This document shows positions 8,775-17,083 of a DNA stretch of 64,000 nt, one piece after another; position 1 is the stretch's first letter; each line of letters opens with the position of its first letter. The notes beneath the pieces were generated by a model. The model was not told the DNA's origin. It worked only from the letters and a program-made list of their open reading frames with translations, and ran no database searches. Made by a program: the position numbers and the translations under genes. The DNA is taken from NCBI GenBank assembly GCA_016934035.1, contig JAFGTP010000040.1:124001-188000 (forward strand), read 5' to 3'. Source of the DNA: Fidelibacterota bacterium (GTDB lineage Bacteria > Fidelibacterota > UBA2242 > JAFGTP01).

Positions 8775-10100
8775 ATGTTAGATCAGTTACAGGATGGTTT
8801 CGGAAAAATAGTTAAGTCTCTTCGAGGAGAAGGGAAGATCACGGAAAGCAATATACGGGAATCCATGCGCAATATTCGTCGCGTATTGCTGGAAGCTGAT
8901 GTCAATTACAAAATTGTTCGGGAGTTTACTGACAGGGTTCAGGAAAAGGCCCTGGGCGCCGATGTTGCCAAAAACCTGAAGCCGGGACAGGTAATCGTTA
9001 AGATCATCAGTGATGAACTGAAAACCCTGCTTGGTCGGAATCCTTATCGAATGAAAACCGCGAACACGCCGCCAACAGTAATTATGCTGGTTGGATTGCA
9101 GGGTTGCGGTAAGACGACATTATCCGGAAAACTTGCAAAGAAACTGAAAAGTGAAGGCCAAAGGCCCCTGCTAGTGCCTGTTGATGTTTACCGGCCTGCT
9201 GCAATCGAGCAATTGGCTGTTCTGGGTAAACAGATTGATGTTCCGGTTTTTACGGAAAAAGGAAATGTAAAGGGACGGGTCAAAGCTGCTATTTCTCATG
9301 CACGAAAAAATAATCATGACACTATTATCATAGATACTGCTGGTCGTTTGCATATTGACAAAAATATGATGTCTGAATTGCAAATGATCAAAAAAGTGGT
9401 CTCACCCAACAATATCATATTCGTTGCAGATGGTCTCACCGGTCAGGATGCCGTGAATACCGGCCAGGAATTTCAGGCGCAGATCGGATTTGATGCCATT
9501 GTCCTGACCAAGATGGACAGTGATACAAAGGGCGGGGCGGCTTTGTCTATTGTGGAATCCACTGGAAAGCCGATATATTTCCTCAGTACCGGCGAAAAGT
9601 TGGAAGATCTGGAAGTATTTCATCCGGAGCGGATGGCAGAACGAATACTGGGAATGGGCGATATCATTTCCCTGGTCGAGAAAGTTCAGTCAACTGTGGA
9701 TGAAGAAGCTGCTGCAAAACTGGAAAAACGCATCATGCAGCAGCAATTTGATCTTGAGGATTATCTATCTCAGATCAAACAGATGAAAAAAATGGGGCCT
9801 CTGGAAAATATTCTTGAGATGCTTCCCGGCGCATTTCGCAATGCTGCCAAAAACCCACAAATAGATCCCAGAGAAATCGATAGAATGGAAGCCATCATTT
9901 TGTCGATGACAAGACATGAAAGAAGAAAGCCTGATATACTTAACGGCAGCCGAAGAAAAAGAATTGCTGCCGGAAGCGGTACCCAGGTCAGTGATGTTAA
10001 CAGATTAATAAAACAATATAACCAGGTTAAAAAGCTCACCAAGCAAATTGGAAAAATGAGGCTGCCCAAAAACCTTGCCTCAGTTTTTAAGATGGGCTGA
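8775..10100 (+). CDS. ffh: Signal recognition particle GTPase Ffh
   Basis: A 441-residue SRP54 protein. The N domain is four helices (about 1-90) and the G domain has P-loop GLQGCGKTT (about 107-115), DTAGRLHID, TKMDSDTKGG and the LSTGEKLEDLE closing motif (about to 300). The methionine-rich M domain (about 325-435) contains LPGAF and SRRKRIAAGSGT, which bind SRP RNA. With FtsY and the 4.5S RNA it targets nascent membrane proteins to SecYEG. It is the first gene of a ribosome/translation operon; rpsP follows after 22 bp. I did not find an SRP RNA gene in the window. Confidence 0.97.
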   Translation: MLDQLQDGFGKIVKSLRGEGKITESNIRESMRNIRRVLLEADVNYKIVREFTDRVQEKALGADVAKNLKPGQVIVKIISDELKTLLGRNPYRMKTANTPPTVIMLVGLQGCGKTTLSGKLAKKLKSEGQRPLLVPVDVYRPAAIEQLAVLGKQIDVPVFTEKGNVKGRVKAAISHARKNNHDTIIIDTAGRLHIDKNMMSELQMIKKVVSPNNIIFVADGLTGQDAVNTGQEFQAQIGFDAIVLTKMDSDTKGGAALSIVESTGKPIYFLSTGEKLEDLEVFHPERMAERILGMGDIISLVEKVQSTVDEEAAAKLEKRIMQQQFDLEDYLSQIKQMKKMGPLENILEMLPGAFRNAAKNPQIDPREIDRMEAIILSMTRHERRKPDILNGSRRKRIAAGSGTQVSDVNRLIKQYNQVKKLTKQIGKMRLPKNLASVFKMG

Positions 10101-10122
10101 TAACCAATTTAAGGAGGAAAAC

Positions 10123-10605
10123 TTGGCTGTAAAAATTAGATTATTTCGCATCGGAAAAAAGAAAAAACCCATGTACAGAGTTGTGGTTATGGATTCCCGC
10201 AGAGGAAGAAATAGCGCTTATATTGAAAAAATAGGTTTTTATAATCCGCTTACCAACCCTGCTGATATTTTAATCAATAAAGAAAAAGCCATTGATTGGT
10301 TAAAAAAGGGTGCGATTCCTACTGATACAGTTGCAAAACTTTTCCAGCACAGCGGCGTAGCCCTGGAATACCATTTGGAAAAAAATAAAGCTGATGAAAA
10401 AACCCGTCAGGTTGAAATTCAAAAATGGGAAATGGCCAGAAAAATTGCTATTGATCAAAAACGCCAGGCTGAAGAAGAAAAATTGAAAAAACAGGCTGAA
10501 GAAGAAACCGCCAATGAACCGGTTGTAGAACCTGAAGCCGATGAACCAGTGGTGGAAGAAGAGACTGTAGAAGAAGAAAAATCCGAAGAAAAAACAGAAG
10601 AATAA
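10123..10605 (+). CDS. rpsP: 30S ribosomal protein S16 with acidic tail
   Basis: The start is TTG at 10123, 5 bp after AAGGAGG (10111-10117). It gives (M)AVKIRLFRIGKKKKPMYRVV, the canonical S16 beginning. The ORF-track start at 10075 lies inside ffh. The S16 fold covers about residues 1-85, with the SRRGRNSAYIEKIGFYNP signature. The remaining ~75 residues are a Lys/Glu-rich, then strongly acidic extension, making it 160 residues against about 80-90 for the core family. Long S16 tails also occur in some Bacteroidetes. It is co-transcribed with ffh. Confidence 0.95.
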   Translation: MAVKIRLFRIGKKKKPMYRVVVMDSRRGRNSAYIEKIGFYNPLTNPADILINKEKAIDWLKKGAIPTDTVAKLFQHSGVALEYHLEKNKADEKTRQVEIQKWEMARKIAIDQKRQAEEEKLKKQAEEETANEPVVEPEADEPVVEEETVEEEKSEEKTEE

Positions 10606-10708
10606 AAAATTCTTTTAAATATTTTTAATTCGTGATAATTTTCTGAGATATAAATATTGCGTTTGATTATAAAATTGTTCTCTAGAAACTAGCAATAAGG
10701 AGATAGTT

Positions 10709-10942
10709 ATGCAAGAATTCGTAGAGTATATTGTAAAGAAACTGGTTGACCATCCTGACGATGTAAAAGTAACCCAGATTGACAGTGAAAAAACCACTAT
10801 TCTGGAACTTCAGGTTAAAGAAGGTGACTTGGGAAAAGTTATTGGTAAAAGTGGAAGAACTGCCAAAGCCATCAGAACACTTTTGACAGCGGCCGCAGCT
10901 AAATCCGGACAAAAAAGAGCTATTCTTGAAATCGTAGAATAA
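10709..10942 (+). CDS. khpA: KhpA-type KH-domain RNA-binding protein
   Basis: A 77-residue protein consisting of a single KH domain. The GxxG RNA-binding loop appears as IGKSGR (about residues 47-52), followed by a typical helix (TAKAIRTLLTAAAAKSG). A good ribosome site (AAGGAGATAGTT) precedes the ATG. KhpA pairs with KhpB/Jag as a global RNA chaperone affecting cell size and division in Gram-positives; its place between rpsP and rimM is widely conserved. The 103-bp gap after rpsP is AT-rich and may hold an extra promoter. Confidence 0.93.
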   Translation: MQEFVEYIVKKLVDHPDDVKVTQIDSEKTTILELQVKEGDLGKVIGKSGRTAKAIRTLLTAAAAKSGQKRAILEIVE

Positions 10943-10954
10943 TTCTATCAAACG

Positions 10955-11455
10955 ATGAGCAGTGAAAAACTTTTATACCTGGGCAATGTTAAAAAATCTC
11001 ATGGTGTCAAAGGTGAAATTTTACTCACTGTGAACAATGAAAATATTAAGTTTACCAATGATTTGAAGAAAGTGTGGTTGGGTGAAGATCCCAATCACAT
11101 TTCTTCCTGGGAAATAGAGAACTACAGAATTACAAACGAAAAAGTTTTTTTGAAATTGCGAAATGTTGAAACTCCGGAAGAAGCTGATTTTCTCAAAGGC
11201 CTGAAAGCCTATCTGAATGTCGGGACCATAGAAGAACTAAGCATCCATGATACCATTGGTTTTCAGTTGATCGATGACAGAACCGATGACTTCATCAGTC
11301 ACATAATCGGAATCGAACAAAATGCCATGCAGGATCTGGTCCTCTTTGAACATAACGGAGAAACAAAAATGATTCCGGTTGTGGAAGCGTTTATCCGGTT
11401 TATTGATTGGGAAAAAGAAAAGGTCTACGTGGAGCTGATAGAAGGACTGATCTGA
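10955..11455 (+). CDS. rimM: Ribosome maturation factor RimM
   Basis: A 166-residue protein of normal length. The N-terminal RimM beta-barrel begins YLGNVKKSHGVKGEILLTV (about residues 6-24), and the C-terminal PRC-barrel-like half contains MIPVVEAFIRFIDWEKEKVYVELIEGL. RimM binds S19 and helps fold the 30S head. The start lies 12 bp after khpA. The stop overlaps the trmD start by 1 nt (TGATG), implying translational coupling. Confidence 0.95.
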   Translation: MSSEKLLYLGNVKKSHGVKGEILLTVNNENIKFTNDLKKVWLGEDPNHISSWEIENYRITNEKVFLKLRNVETPEEADFLKGLKAYLNVGTIEELSIHDTIGFQLIDDRTDDFISHIIGIEQNAMQDLVLFEHNGETKMIPVVEAFIRFIDWEKEKVYVELIEGLI

Positions 11456-12138
11456 TGAAAATTTTTATTGTGACAGCCTTTCCCCAGATCATGGAAGCCT
11501 ATCTGACTGAGAGCATGATTCGGAAAGCCAGAGAACTGGGCCTTGTGAAATTTGAAATTTGGGACATTCGGGATTTTACCCATGATAATTATCGCCAGAT
11601 TGATGATTCACCTTTTGGTGGCGGCGCTGGCATGGTCATGAAACCGGAACCTTTTTTTGAAGCCCATGATAAAATTAAAAAACTACTGGGCAAGCCTAAA
11701 CCTCGGGTAATTTTTCCTTCTCCGCAAGGGAAAATTTTCAAACATGATCTGTCGCTGGAACTGGCGCAGGAAGAAGATTTGACCTTCTTTTGCGGTCATT
11801 ACAAAGGCGTGGATGAACGAGTGATTGAGGCTTTGGTAACGGATGAAATCAGTATGGGCGATTTTGTGCTCACAGGAGGTGAACTGCCGACCTTAGCGAT
11901 TATTGATGCAACCGTCAGGCACATTCCCGGTGTATTGCATGACTATGACTCAGCAGAAACCGACTCCTTTGCTGATAATCTGCTGGAAGGCCCGATTTAT
12001 ACAAAACCTAGGGAGTATAGGGGACTGATAGTACCAGATATCTTGCTGTCCGGGCACCATGCCAAAATCGCTGAATGGAGACAACAACAGAGAATTTGTC
12101 GAACTGAAAAAAGAAGAAATGATTTACTGGAAAAATAA
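11455..12138 (+). CDS. trmD: tRNA (guanine-N1)-methyltransferase TrmD
   Basis: The ATG at 11455 gives MKIFIVTAFPQI and a 227-residue protein. The ORF-track start at 11407 lies inside rimM. The SPOUT trefoil-knot elements are present: DDSPFGGGAGMVMKPEP (about 44-60), FFCGHYKGVDERV, and the SAM-binding DFVLTGGELP segment near 130-145. TrmD makes m1G37 in tRNAs and prevents +1 frameshifting. The C-terminus is slightly shorter than in E. coli TrmD. Confidence 0.96.
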   Translation: MKIFIVTAFPQIMEAYLTESMIRKARELGLVKFEIWDIRDFTHDNYRQIDDSPFGGGAGMVMKPEPFFEAHDKIKKLLGKPKPRVIFPSPQGKIFKHDLSLELAQEEDLTFFCGHYKGVDERVIEALVTDEISMGDFVLTGGELPTLAIIDATVRHIPGVLHDYDSAETDSFADNLLEGPIYTKPREYRGLIVPDILLSGHHAKIAEWRQQQRICRTEKRRNDLLEK

Positions 12139-12162
12139 AAAATAATAGATTGGAGGCCTAAT

Positions 12163-12504
12163 ATGGATAAATTAGCCGCAGCAGCAGCAAGCCAGCTGAG
12201 AGACGATTTGCCGGAATTTAAAGCGGGTGATACTGTTGAAGTTGATGTAAGAATTATTGAAGGTGCCAAAGAACGCATTCAGCTGTTCAAGGGCGTTGTT
12301 ATTGCCCGCAAAGGAAGCGGTATCAATGAAACCTTTACTGTCAGAAAAATTTCCAATGGTTTTGGTGTCGAAAGAATTTTTCCGCTTCACTCACCAAAAA
12401 TCAAAGGAATGAGAAGAGTTGCAGTCGGCAGAGTTCGCAGAGCAAAACTCTATTATCTGCGCAACCTGACTGGAAAAGCTGCAAGAATCAGGAATCTTGA
12501 TTAA
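12163..12504 (+). CDS. rplS: 50S ribosomal protein L19
   Basis: A 113-residue protein of normal L19 length. It carries [22 protein letters not shown] and the [15 protein letters not shown]-type core (here [16 protein letters not shown]), then the conserved [13 protein letters not shown] segment and a basic C-terminus ending [12 protein letters not shown]19 sits at the subunit interface. It follows a GGAGG site and closes the ffh operon, 24 bp after trmD. A hairpin terminator lies 30 bp downstream. Confidence 0.97.
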   Translation: MDKLAAAAASQLRDDLPEFKAGDTVEVDVRIIEGAKERIQLFKGVVIARKGSGINETFTVRKISNGFGVERIFPLHSPKIKGMRRVAVGRVRRAKLYYLRNLTGKAARIRNLD

Positions 12505-12534
12505 ATCCTAATCATTCAAAATTTCTATTTTAAA

Positions 12535-12557
12535 GGCCACTCATGGAGTGGTCTTTT
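12535..12557 (+). terminator. Rho-independent terminator after rplS
   Basis: GGCCACTC, loop ATG, GAGTGGTC form an 8-bp stem with one G-U pair, followed by TTTTC. It ends the ffh-rplS operon and separates it from the potassium uptake genes. Confidence 0.85.
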
Positions 12558-12602
12558 CATTTTTGTTCATTTCAGGAATGAAATTAATTCCATTTATATC
12601 AG

Positions 12603-12631
12603 TTGATAAAAATCAATTGATTTTGTAATAT
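12603..12631 (+). promoter_or_regulatory. Promoter of the potassium uptake operon
   Basis: TTGATA, 17 nt, TAATAT lie 20 bp before the trkH ATG. The leader would be only about 14 nt and shows no Shine-Dalgarno, so initiation on this mRNA may be close to leaderless. Confidence 0.6.
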
Positions 12632-12651
12632 CGAATGATATTAAAACTGTT

Positions 12652-14049
12652 ATGATAAATATTATAGAAAAATTTAAAATAATTTTTGATTCTGCCGGCT
12701 TTTTTACCAAAAACCCCGGCAGAACCATATTATTTTCATTTATGTCTATCATTATTTTCGGGTCTATTCTGTTGTCCCTGCCTTTTGCCACGGCAGACAA
12801 AATTCCTTTGCACTATATTGATGCTTTGTTTACTTCAACATCGGCTGTTTGTGTCACCGGCCTGATTGTGCAGGATACAGCCACCCGATTCAGTTTATTT
12901 GGAAAAATCATTATCATGGTTCTTATTCAGGCTGGGGGTCTCGGCATTATGCTCATGAGTTATTTTGCTTCTTTTATACTGAGAAAGAAGTTTTCTATCA
13001 AAGAAAAAATAACCATGTCCTATATGCTCAATGTCAATGATTTACGCAAGGTCACCAGTTCAATGGTACGGATAATACTCCTCACCTTTGTGATTGAGTT
13101 GATTGGTGCAGTTTTGCTGTATATCGATTTTTCCGGATTTTTCGGCCATGGTAAAAAAGCCCTATTCTTCTCACTTTTTCATTCTGTATCCGCTTTTTGT
13201 AATGCTGGGTTTGCCTTGTTTTCCGACAGTTTTATGCAATTCAAAGGAAATTTGAGTCTCAATCTGGTAATCACAATACTCATTATTCTGGGAGGATTGA
13301 GCTTTGGGGTGATCTTTAATGTGCTGGAAGTATTGTCGGCAAAATTAAAAAGAAAATGGTATGGGGAACACAAAATAACAAAATTATCCATCAATACCAA
13401 AATTGTATTGATTTACTCCGCCGTTTTGATTTTCTCCGGTATGCTGATATTTTACTTCTTTGAGCATCAATACATTTTGCTGGAAAATAGTATTGGCACT
13501 CAGTACATTTCATCTTTTTTTCAATCGGTAACCCTGCGAACGGCAGGATTTAATACATTGGATATCGGTAAACTCCAAATGAATACTATCCTGGTGATGG
13601 TGGTTTTCATGTTCATTGGCGGTGCTTCCGGCTCAACAGCCGGCGGTGTGAAAGTCAATACTTTTGGCCTCATCATGGCCTACATACGTACATTGCTTCA
13701 GGGAAAAACAAATCTGATTATTATGAAACAGCATATTCGAAAGCGTGTGATCAATAAAGCCTTTTTATTGGTAATCCTGGGTTTAACAGTGGTTTTTTTC
13801 GGAACATTAACATTAACCGTGACAGAAAACTTTGCACTGGAAGCCATTTTATTTGAAGTTGTTTCGGCCTTCGGTACGGTAGGCTTATCCATGGGCATTA
13901 CCTTTTATTTATCTTTGATTGGTAAAGTTGTCCTGGTAGCCATTATGTTTATCGGACGAGTTGGCTTGCTGACATTGATGTTTGCCCTGTCAGACCGTGA
14001 AAAAGCAACAGATATAAAATATCCTGAAGGAGAGATATCCATCGGATAA
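12652..14049 (+). CDS. trkH: TrkH/KtrB-type potassium channel subunit
   Basis: A 465-residue inner membrane protein with four M1-P-M2 repeats. The four selectivity-filter segments are visible as TSAVCVTGL (about residue 65), SAFCNAGF (about 180), TLRTAGFN (about 297) and SAFGTVGLS (about 408), each with the key glycine. A GGASGSTAGGVK loop in the third repeat matches the gating loop of KtrB/TrkH. It conducts K+, probably with Na+ or proton coupling. The regulatory partner follows 12 bp later. The length and short N-terminus look closer to KtrB than to E. coli TrkH. Confidence 0.93.
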   Translation: MINIIEKFKIIFDSAGFFTKNPGRTILFSFMSIIIFGSILLSLPFATADKIPLHYIDALFTSTSAVCVTGLIVQDTATRFSLFGKIIIMVLIQAGGLGIMLMSYFASFILRKKFSIKEKITMSYMLNVNDLRKVTSSMVRIILLTFVIELIGAVLLYIDFSGFFGHGKKALFFSLFHSVSAFCNAGFALFSDSFMQFKGNLSLNLVITILIILGGLSFGVIFNVLEVLSAKLKRKWYGEHKITKLSINTKIVLIYSAVLIFSGMLIFYFFEHQYILLENSIGTQYISSFFQSVTLRTAGFNTLDIGKLQMNTILVMVVFMFIGGASGSTAGGVKVNTFGLIMAYIRTLLQGKTNLIIMKQHIRKRVINKAFLLVILGLTVVFFGTLTLTVTENFALEAILFEVVSAFGTVGLSMGITFYLSLIGKVVLVAIMFIGRVGLLTLMFALSDREKATDIKYPEGEISIG

Positions 14050-14061
14050 AAGGAGTCATTT

Positions 14062-14754
14062 ATGGCAAAAGAAAAAAATTTTGGAATTTTTGGTTTGGGG
14101 ACTTTTGGATTGCAGGTCTGCAACACCCTGGTTGCCAAAGGTGGCAAAGTCATCGCCATTGATAAAAATTTTGATAAAATCGAAAAGGTAAAAAACATTG
14201 CCATGCAGGCTTTACATCTGGACAGTACCGATGAGGACGCCATCAATAATGCACCTATTGAAGATATCGATGTCGCCATTGTCGGAATGGGAGACAGCAT
14301 TGAATCCAGCATTCTGACAACAGCAATTTTAAAAAAGAAAGGCGTGCCACGGATTATTGCCAGGGCCATTTCGGATATTCATGAAAGAGTACTGAAACAG
14401 ATCGGCGCCACGGAAGTGCTGAACCTTCAGATTGAAGAAGGAAAACGTCTGGCGAACAGTCTCATGAGTCCGGAAATCGTGGACAGAATTGAACTAGGAA
14501 ACCAACAGGTCATGGTTGAAATGTTTGTTCCGGAAACCTTTGTCGGAAAATCCCTGGTTGAATTGGACCTGCGCAAAACACTGAATATCAATATCGTATC
14601 GGTTAAACGTCATGACAGGAGTATTGATGATGATGGCTCACCGGTGGGAGAAGAAATTGTCATCTTTCCCACAGCCGATACAAAATTTCAGGATGGCGAC
14701 AGGCTCATTGTGGCTGGACTGGAAGCTGAAATCGCAAAAATGAAGGAATACTGA
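14062..14754 (+). CDS. trkA: TrkA/KtrA-type RCK regulator of potassium uptake
   Basis: A 230-residue cytoplasmic protein with one RCK_N (TrkA-N) domain beginning FGIFGLGTFGLQV, a GxGxxG Rossmann motif, and the AIDKNFDKIE acidic strand end. A TrkA-C domain (about 145-225) contains FVGKSLVELDLR and DGDRLIVAG. Single-RCK KtrA proteins form octameric rings that gate KtrB in response to ATP/ADP or NAD(H). The ribosome site AAAGGAG is good. Its stop shares one base with the next gene (TGATG), so the third gene is translationally coupled to the channel. Confidence 0.93.
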   Translation: MAKEKNFGIFGLGTFGLQVCNTLVAKGGKVIAIDKNFDKIEKVKNIAMQALHLDSTDEDAINNAPIEDIDVAIVGMGDSIESSILTTAILKKKGVPRIIARAISDIHERVLKQIGATEVLNLQIEEGKRLANSLMSPEIVDRIELGNQQVMVEMFVPETFVGKSLVELDLRKTLNINIVSVKRHDRSIDDDGSPVGEEIVIFPTADTKFQDGDRLIVAGLEAEIAKMKEY

Positions 14755-15584
14755 TGTTTTTACTAAAAAATAAATATTTCTACTTTCTTGCAGCCATTAC
14801 CATTGGTATCCTACTGGGCTTTTCTATCTGGGGATATCTTGCACTGATGAACAATGGCGGGCACCAATCCTATGAAATCAAATACATTGCGGAATGCTTT
14901 ATTTTTTCAGCCCTGCTGGCGACTTCCTTCATCGCCGGCCTTTTCATCTTTCTCCATCACCGAAGTGTGAAGATTTACAAAGAATTGGATAAAATGTATG
15001 AACTTTTCGACAGAGGAAATTACTACACTCAGAATTCCTTTAAAAAACTGGGGCCTTTGGGTGAAAAAATAATTCGAATCAACCGACATCTTATTACAGT
15101 CAATGAACTTAAAACCAAAAAGATCAGCAGCGATTCAAAAATTATGAATTTTCTTCTGCGGCACACTCACGAGGAATTACTGGTTTTAAAAAATAACGGC
15201 ATTATTGTAAAAGCCAGTAAAGAATTTTATGACAAAAATGAAGTAGATAAAGAAATTTTTATCGGAAGTTCCATCGATAACATGGTTGAGAAGTTTGAGT
15301 TTTCCAATATTTTTGAAGAAATGAACAAAGGTCAGGTCGTTGCTCTCAAGAGAAAGGTGTTTTTAAAGGCCGATGATGAAAATGGCGCCATCAAGTATCT
15401 GGTTTTCTTTCCTATTTTCAATATAACCAATAATTTAAGTAATTCGATTTGTATTTTTGTCAGTGAAGGACGTTTTAAAAAATATAAAGCATCAATGAAT
15501 AATGATCCGATCAATGAAAATGTATACAAGAGTTCTTCGATCATGAGGAAAATTTCCGGACTGTTTAATCAGAACATGCCTTAG
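14754..15584 (+). CDS. Unrecognised membrane protein with PAS-like domain, coupled to trkHA
   Basis: I do not recognise this 276-residue protein as a named family. It has two membrane segments (about residues 8-30 and 46-68) enclosing a short periplasmic loop, then a HAMP-like or coiled linker (about 70-125). A cytoplasmic alpha/beta region (about 135-260) reads like a small PAS sensor (HEELLVLKNNGIIVKASKEF, then FPIFN...SICIFVSEG). No kinase, cyclase or phosphatase motif follows. The start overlaps the trkA stop by one base. I infer a sensor or modulator of potassium uptake. A degenerate chemoreceptor-like or structural role is possible. Confidence 0.75.
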   Translation: MFLLKNKYFYFLAAITIGILLGFSIWGYLALMNNGGHQSYEIKYIAECFIFSALLATSFIAGLFIFLHHRSVKIYKELDKMYELFDRGNYYTQNSFKKLGPLGEKIIRINRHLITVNELKTKKISSDSKIMNFLLRHTHEELLVLKNNGIIVKASKEFYDKNEVDKEIFIGSSIDNMVEKFEFSNIFEEMNKGQVVALKRKVFLKADDENGAIKYLVFFPIFNITNNLSNSICIFVSEGRFKKYKASMNNDPINENVYKSSSIMRKISGLFNQNMP

Positions 15585-15650
15585 GACTATTTTAAAAGAT
15601 ACTGACCGGTTCCATTTTTTTAGTCCATCAATTATTTTATAAAAGGGCTT

Positions 15651-16079
15651 CTAATCGGTCATTTTTTTATTCTGATAATCGTAAAGCATTTCGCGGAAAA
15701 CTGCATAAGTCACCAAGTCATTCATATCAAAAACGATATGAACTTCTTTCAGATATTGAGGGACTTCAAATTTTAAATTTTCATCTTCAGTCATCAGCAA
15801 TCCTTTTGAATTGAATTTTTGCAGAAATTCAACATTTTTGATGGAATGTTTGGGAAAGAAATGGACGGCAAATTTTCGATCCATATCATGGTATAAAAAC
15901 GGGACTTCAATATAGGATTCATGGTCACATTCTTCGCATTTGAACAAATTTATTTCACCCTCAAAAACCTTGGTCCGCATGGCAGGATCAAACGTGACAT
16001 TGACGGCACTCCAGATCATCAATTTCTGCTGGTGACCGCAATTGGGGCAGGTCAATACATGCTCTTTTTTTACTGACAA
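15651..16079 (-). CDS. CpXC-domain protein
   Basis: I place the start at TTG 16079 behind AAAGGAG, giving (M)SVKKEHVLTCPNCG and 142 residues. The ORF-track start at 16160 lies inside a strong hairpin and adds an implausible leader. CPNCG near residue 11 and CEECDHESY near 51-59 form a split zinc-binding pair. The overall layout matches CpXC-family proteins (PF14353-like), whose function is unknown. A potential attenuator terminator lies 65 bp upstream of the start. Confidence 0.75.
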   Translation of the reverse strand: MSVKKEHVLTCPNCGHQQKLMIWSAVNVTFDPAMRTKVFEGEINLFKCEECDHESYIEVPFLYHDMDRKFAVHFFPKHSIKNVEFLQKFNSKGLLMTEDENLKFEVPQYLKEVHIVFDMNDLVTYAVFREMLYDYQNKKMTD

Positions 16080-16142
16080 AATCAACTCCTTTGGTTTTTG
16101 CCAAAGATAAGGAATTGTAAACGGAAAAAAAATGATAAATTT

Positions 16143-16169
16143 AAAAGGCCCCCGAAACAACCGGGGGCC
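16143..16169 (-). terminator. GC-rich intrinsic terminator ahead of the CpXC gene
   Basis: On the minus strand GGCCCCCG, loop GTTGTTT, CGGGGGCC make a perfect 8-bp all-GC stem followed by TTTTAAATTT. It is the strongest hairpin in the window and sits upstream, not downstream, of the CpXC gene. It therefore ends either a small RNA or an attenuated leader. Confidence 0.85.
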
Positions 16170-16229
16170 CGGACAGTACCAGTCTGCTTTTGACAGATCT
16201 ATTGACTGTCAAAACTGCTTCAGTCAATT
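16143..16229 (-). ncRNA. Candidate small RNA or attenuated leader
   Basis: Upstream of the terminator on the minus strand is a structured stretch without a reading frame. ATTGACTG...CAGTCAAT is a perfect 8-bp stem at the predicted 5' end. It competes with TTTTGACAG...CTGTCAAAA, a perfect 9-bp stem sharing the same bases. A GATAAT -10-like box at 16236-16241 would start transcription near 16229; no good -35 is seen. Mutually exclusive stems ahead of a terminator are the pattern of a riboswitch or attenuator, but I recognise no known aptamer. Confidence 0.4.
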
Positions 16230-16570
16230 TTTTGCATTATCCTACACCTGGCAAAAATATCCCATTCTTCTAACTAAGTATAAAGTATAAGGAAATTAAG
16301 CGACATATTTTGGATTGAATGGGAGTTTATTGTTCATAAAATATTAAAAGGAAACCAGGTAACGTCAATTTAACCGGCCTGGGCTGAGTAATAATTTTTT
16401 ACCCAGGACAGTCAAATATTGCTGACAGACCGCTTGTTTGGCAATCATATTATCCGGTTTCCAATATCGTCTGGAAAAAATATTATTATTAGTTCATGAA
16501 AATTAAAATAAGAACAGGAATCCTCAATTTTATAACAATTTTATGATTTTCTTTGTGATTTTAAATTCAT
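16230..16570. other. Intergenic region, about 340 bp
   Basis: There is no credible reading frame in this AT-rich stretch. It holds the -10-like box of the candidate small RNA at its left end. A 6-bp CCTGGG/CCCAGG inverted repeat near 16378-16416 has no clear meaning. I see no tRNA or repeat. Confidence 0.6.
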
Positions 16571-17014
16571 TTAGTCATCTATTGTTATTTCCTGCCGGCA
16601 ATGATCATCACCCATTAAAATCGATTCATGAAGGACCACGTTGACCGGTTTGCGAAAAAGAGTTTGAAAAATTTTTTTTGTATAGCCGACAGTGCAATGG
16701 CACAGGAAGGGATTTTTGACCCCATTTTTTGCCAATGGACAGGTGCATTCCTTGAAAATCAAGGTGATTTTATGGCCAAGTTTTGTGAATGTTGGTTCGT
16801 TGTAATATTGAATTTTAAAGGCTTCGAATAGCAGGTCCAGTTCAGTATTTTCTGAATACTCATCCCGGATTTTTTTTGCACCTTCCAGGAATAGAGATAA
16901 ATTTGAACATTCTGCTCCACAGGCATGTAGGATTTCGATACCGGTGGAATCCAGTTTTGATGTTTCATCTAATATTTTGTTGATCCAGGTCGTGATTTTG
17001 TTGTTGTTAGTCAT
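16571..17014 (-). CDS. Cysteine-rich protein, DUF6144/thiazoline-hydrolase-like
   Basis: A 147-residue soluble protein, starting at the ATG (MTNNN) rather than the TTG four codons earlier. It is helical at first and carries a row of cysteines: HACGAEC (about residues 32-38), KECTCPL (about 93-99), CHCTVGYTKKIFQTLF (about 109-124) and a final DHCRQEI. The C-terminal half resembles small V4R- or DUF6144-like proteins often annotated as L-2-amino-thiazoline-4-carboxylate hydrolase-like, in which conserved cysteines suggest metal or ligand binding. I infer no reaction. It is monocistronic. Confidence 0.7.
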   Translation of the reverse strand: MTNNNKITTWINKILDETSKLDSTGIEILHACGAECSNLSLFLEGAKKIRDEYSENTELDLLFEAFKIQYYNEPTFTKLGHKITLIFKECTCPLAKNGVKNPFLCHCTVGYTKKIFQTLFRKPVNVVLHESILMGDDHCRQEITIDD

Positions 17015-17044
17015 TTTATATTCCAAATAATTAAAAGTTTAAGA

Positions 17045-17077
17045 GCAATCCTCCCTTTTCAAAACAGGGAGGATTGC
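17045..17077 (-). terminator. Terminator after the 154-aa membrane protein gene
   Basis: GCAATCCTCCC and GGGAGGATTGC form a perfect 11-bp stem with a 12-nt loop, 7 bp past the stop of the minus-strand gene. A T-containing tail (TCTTAAACTTTT) follows on that strand. Confidence 0.75.
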
Positions 17078-17083
17078 AGATTA

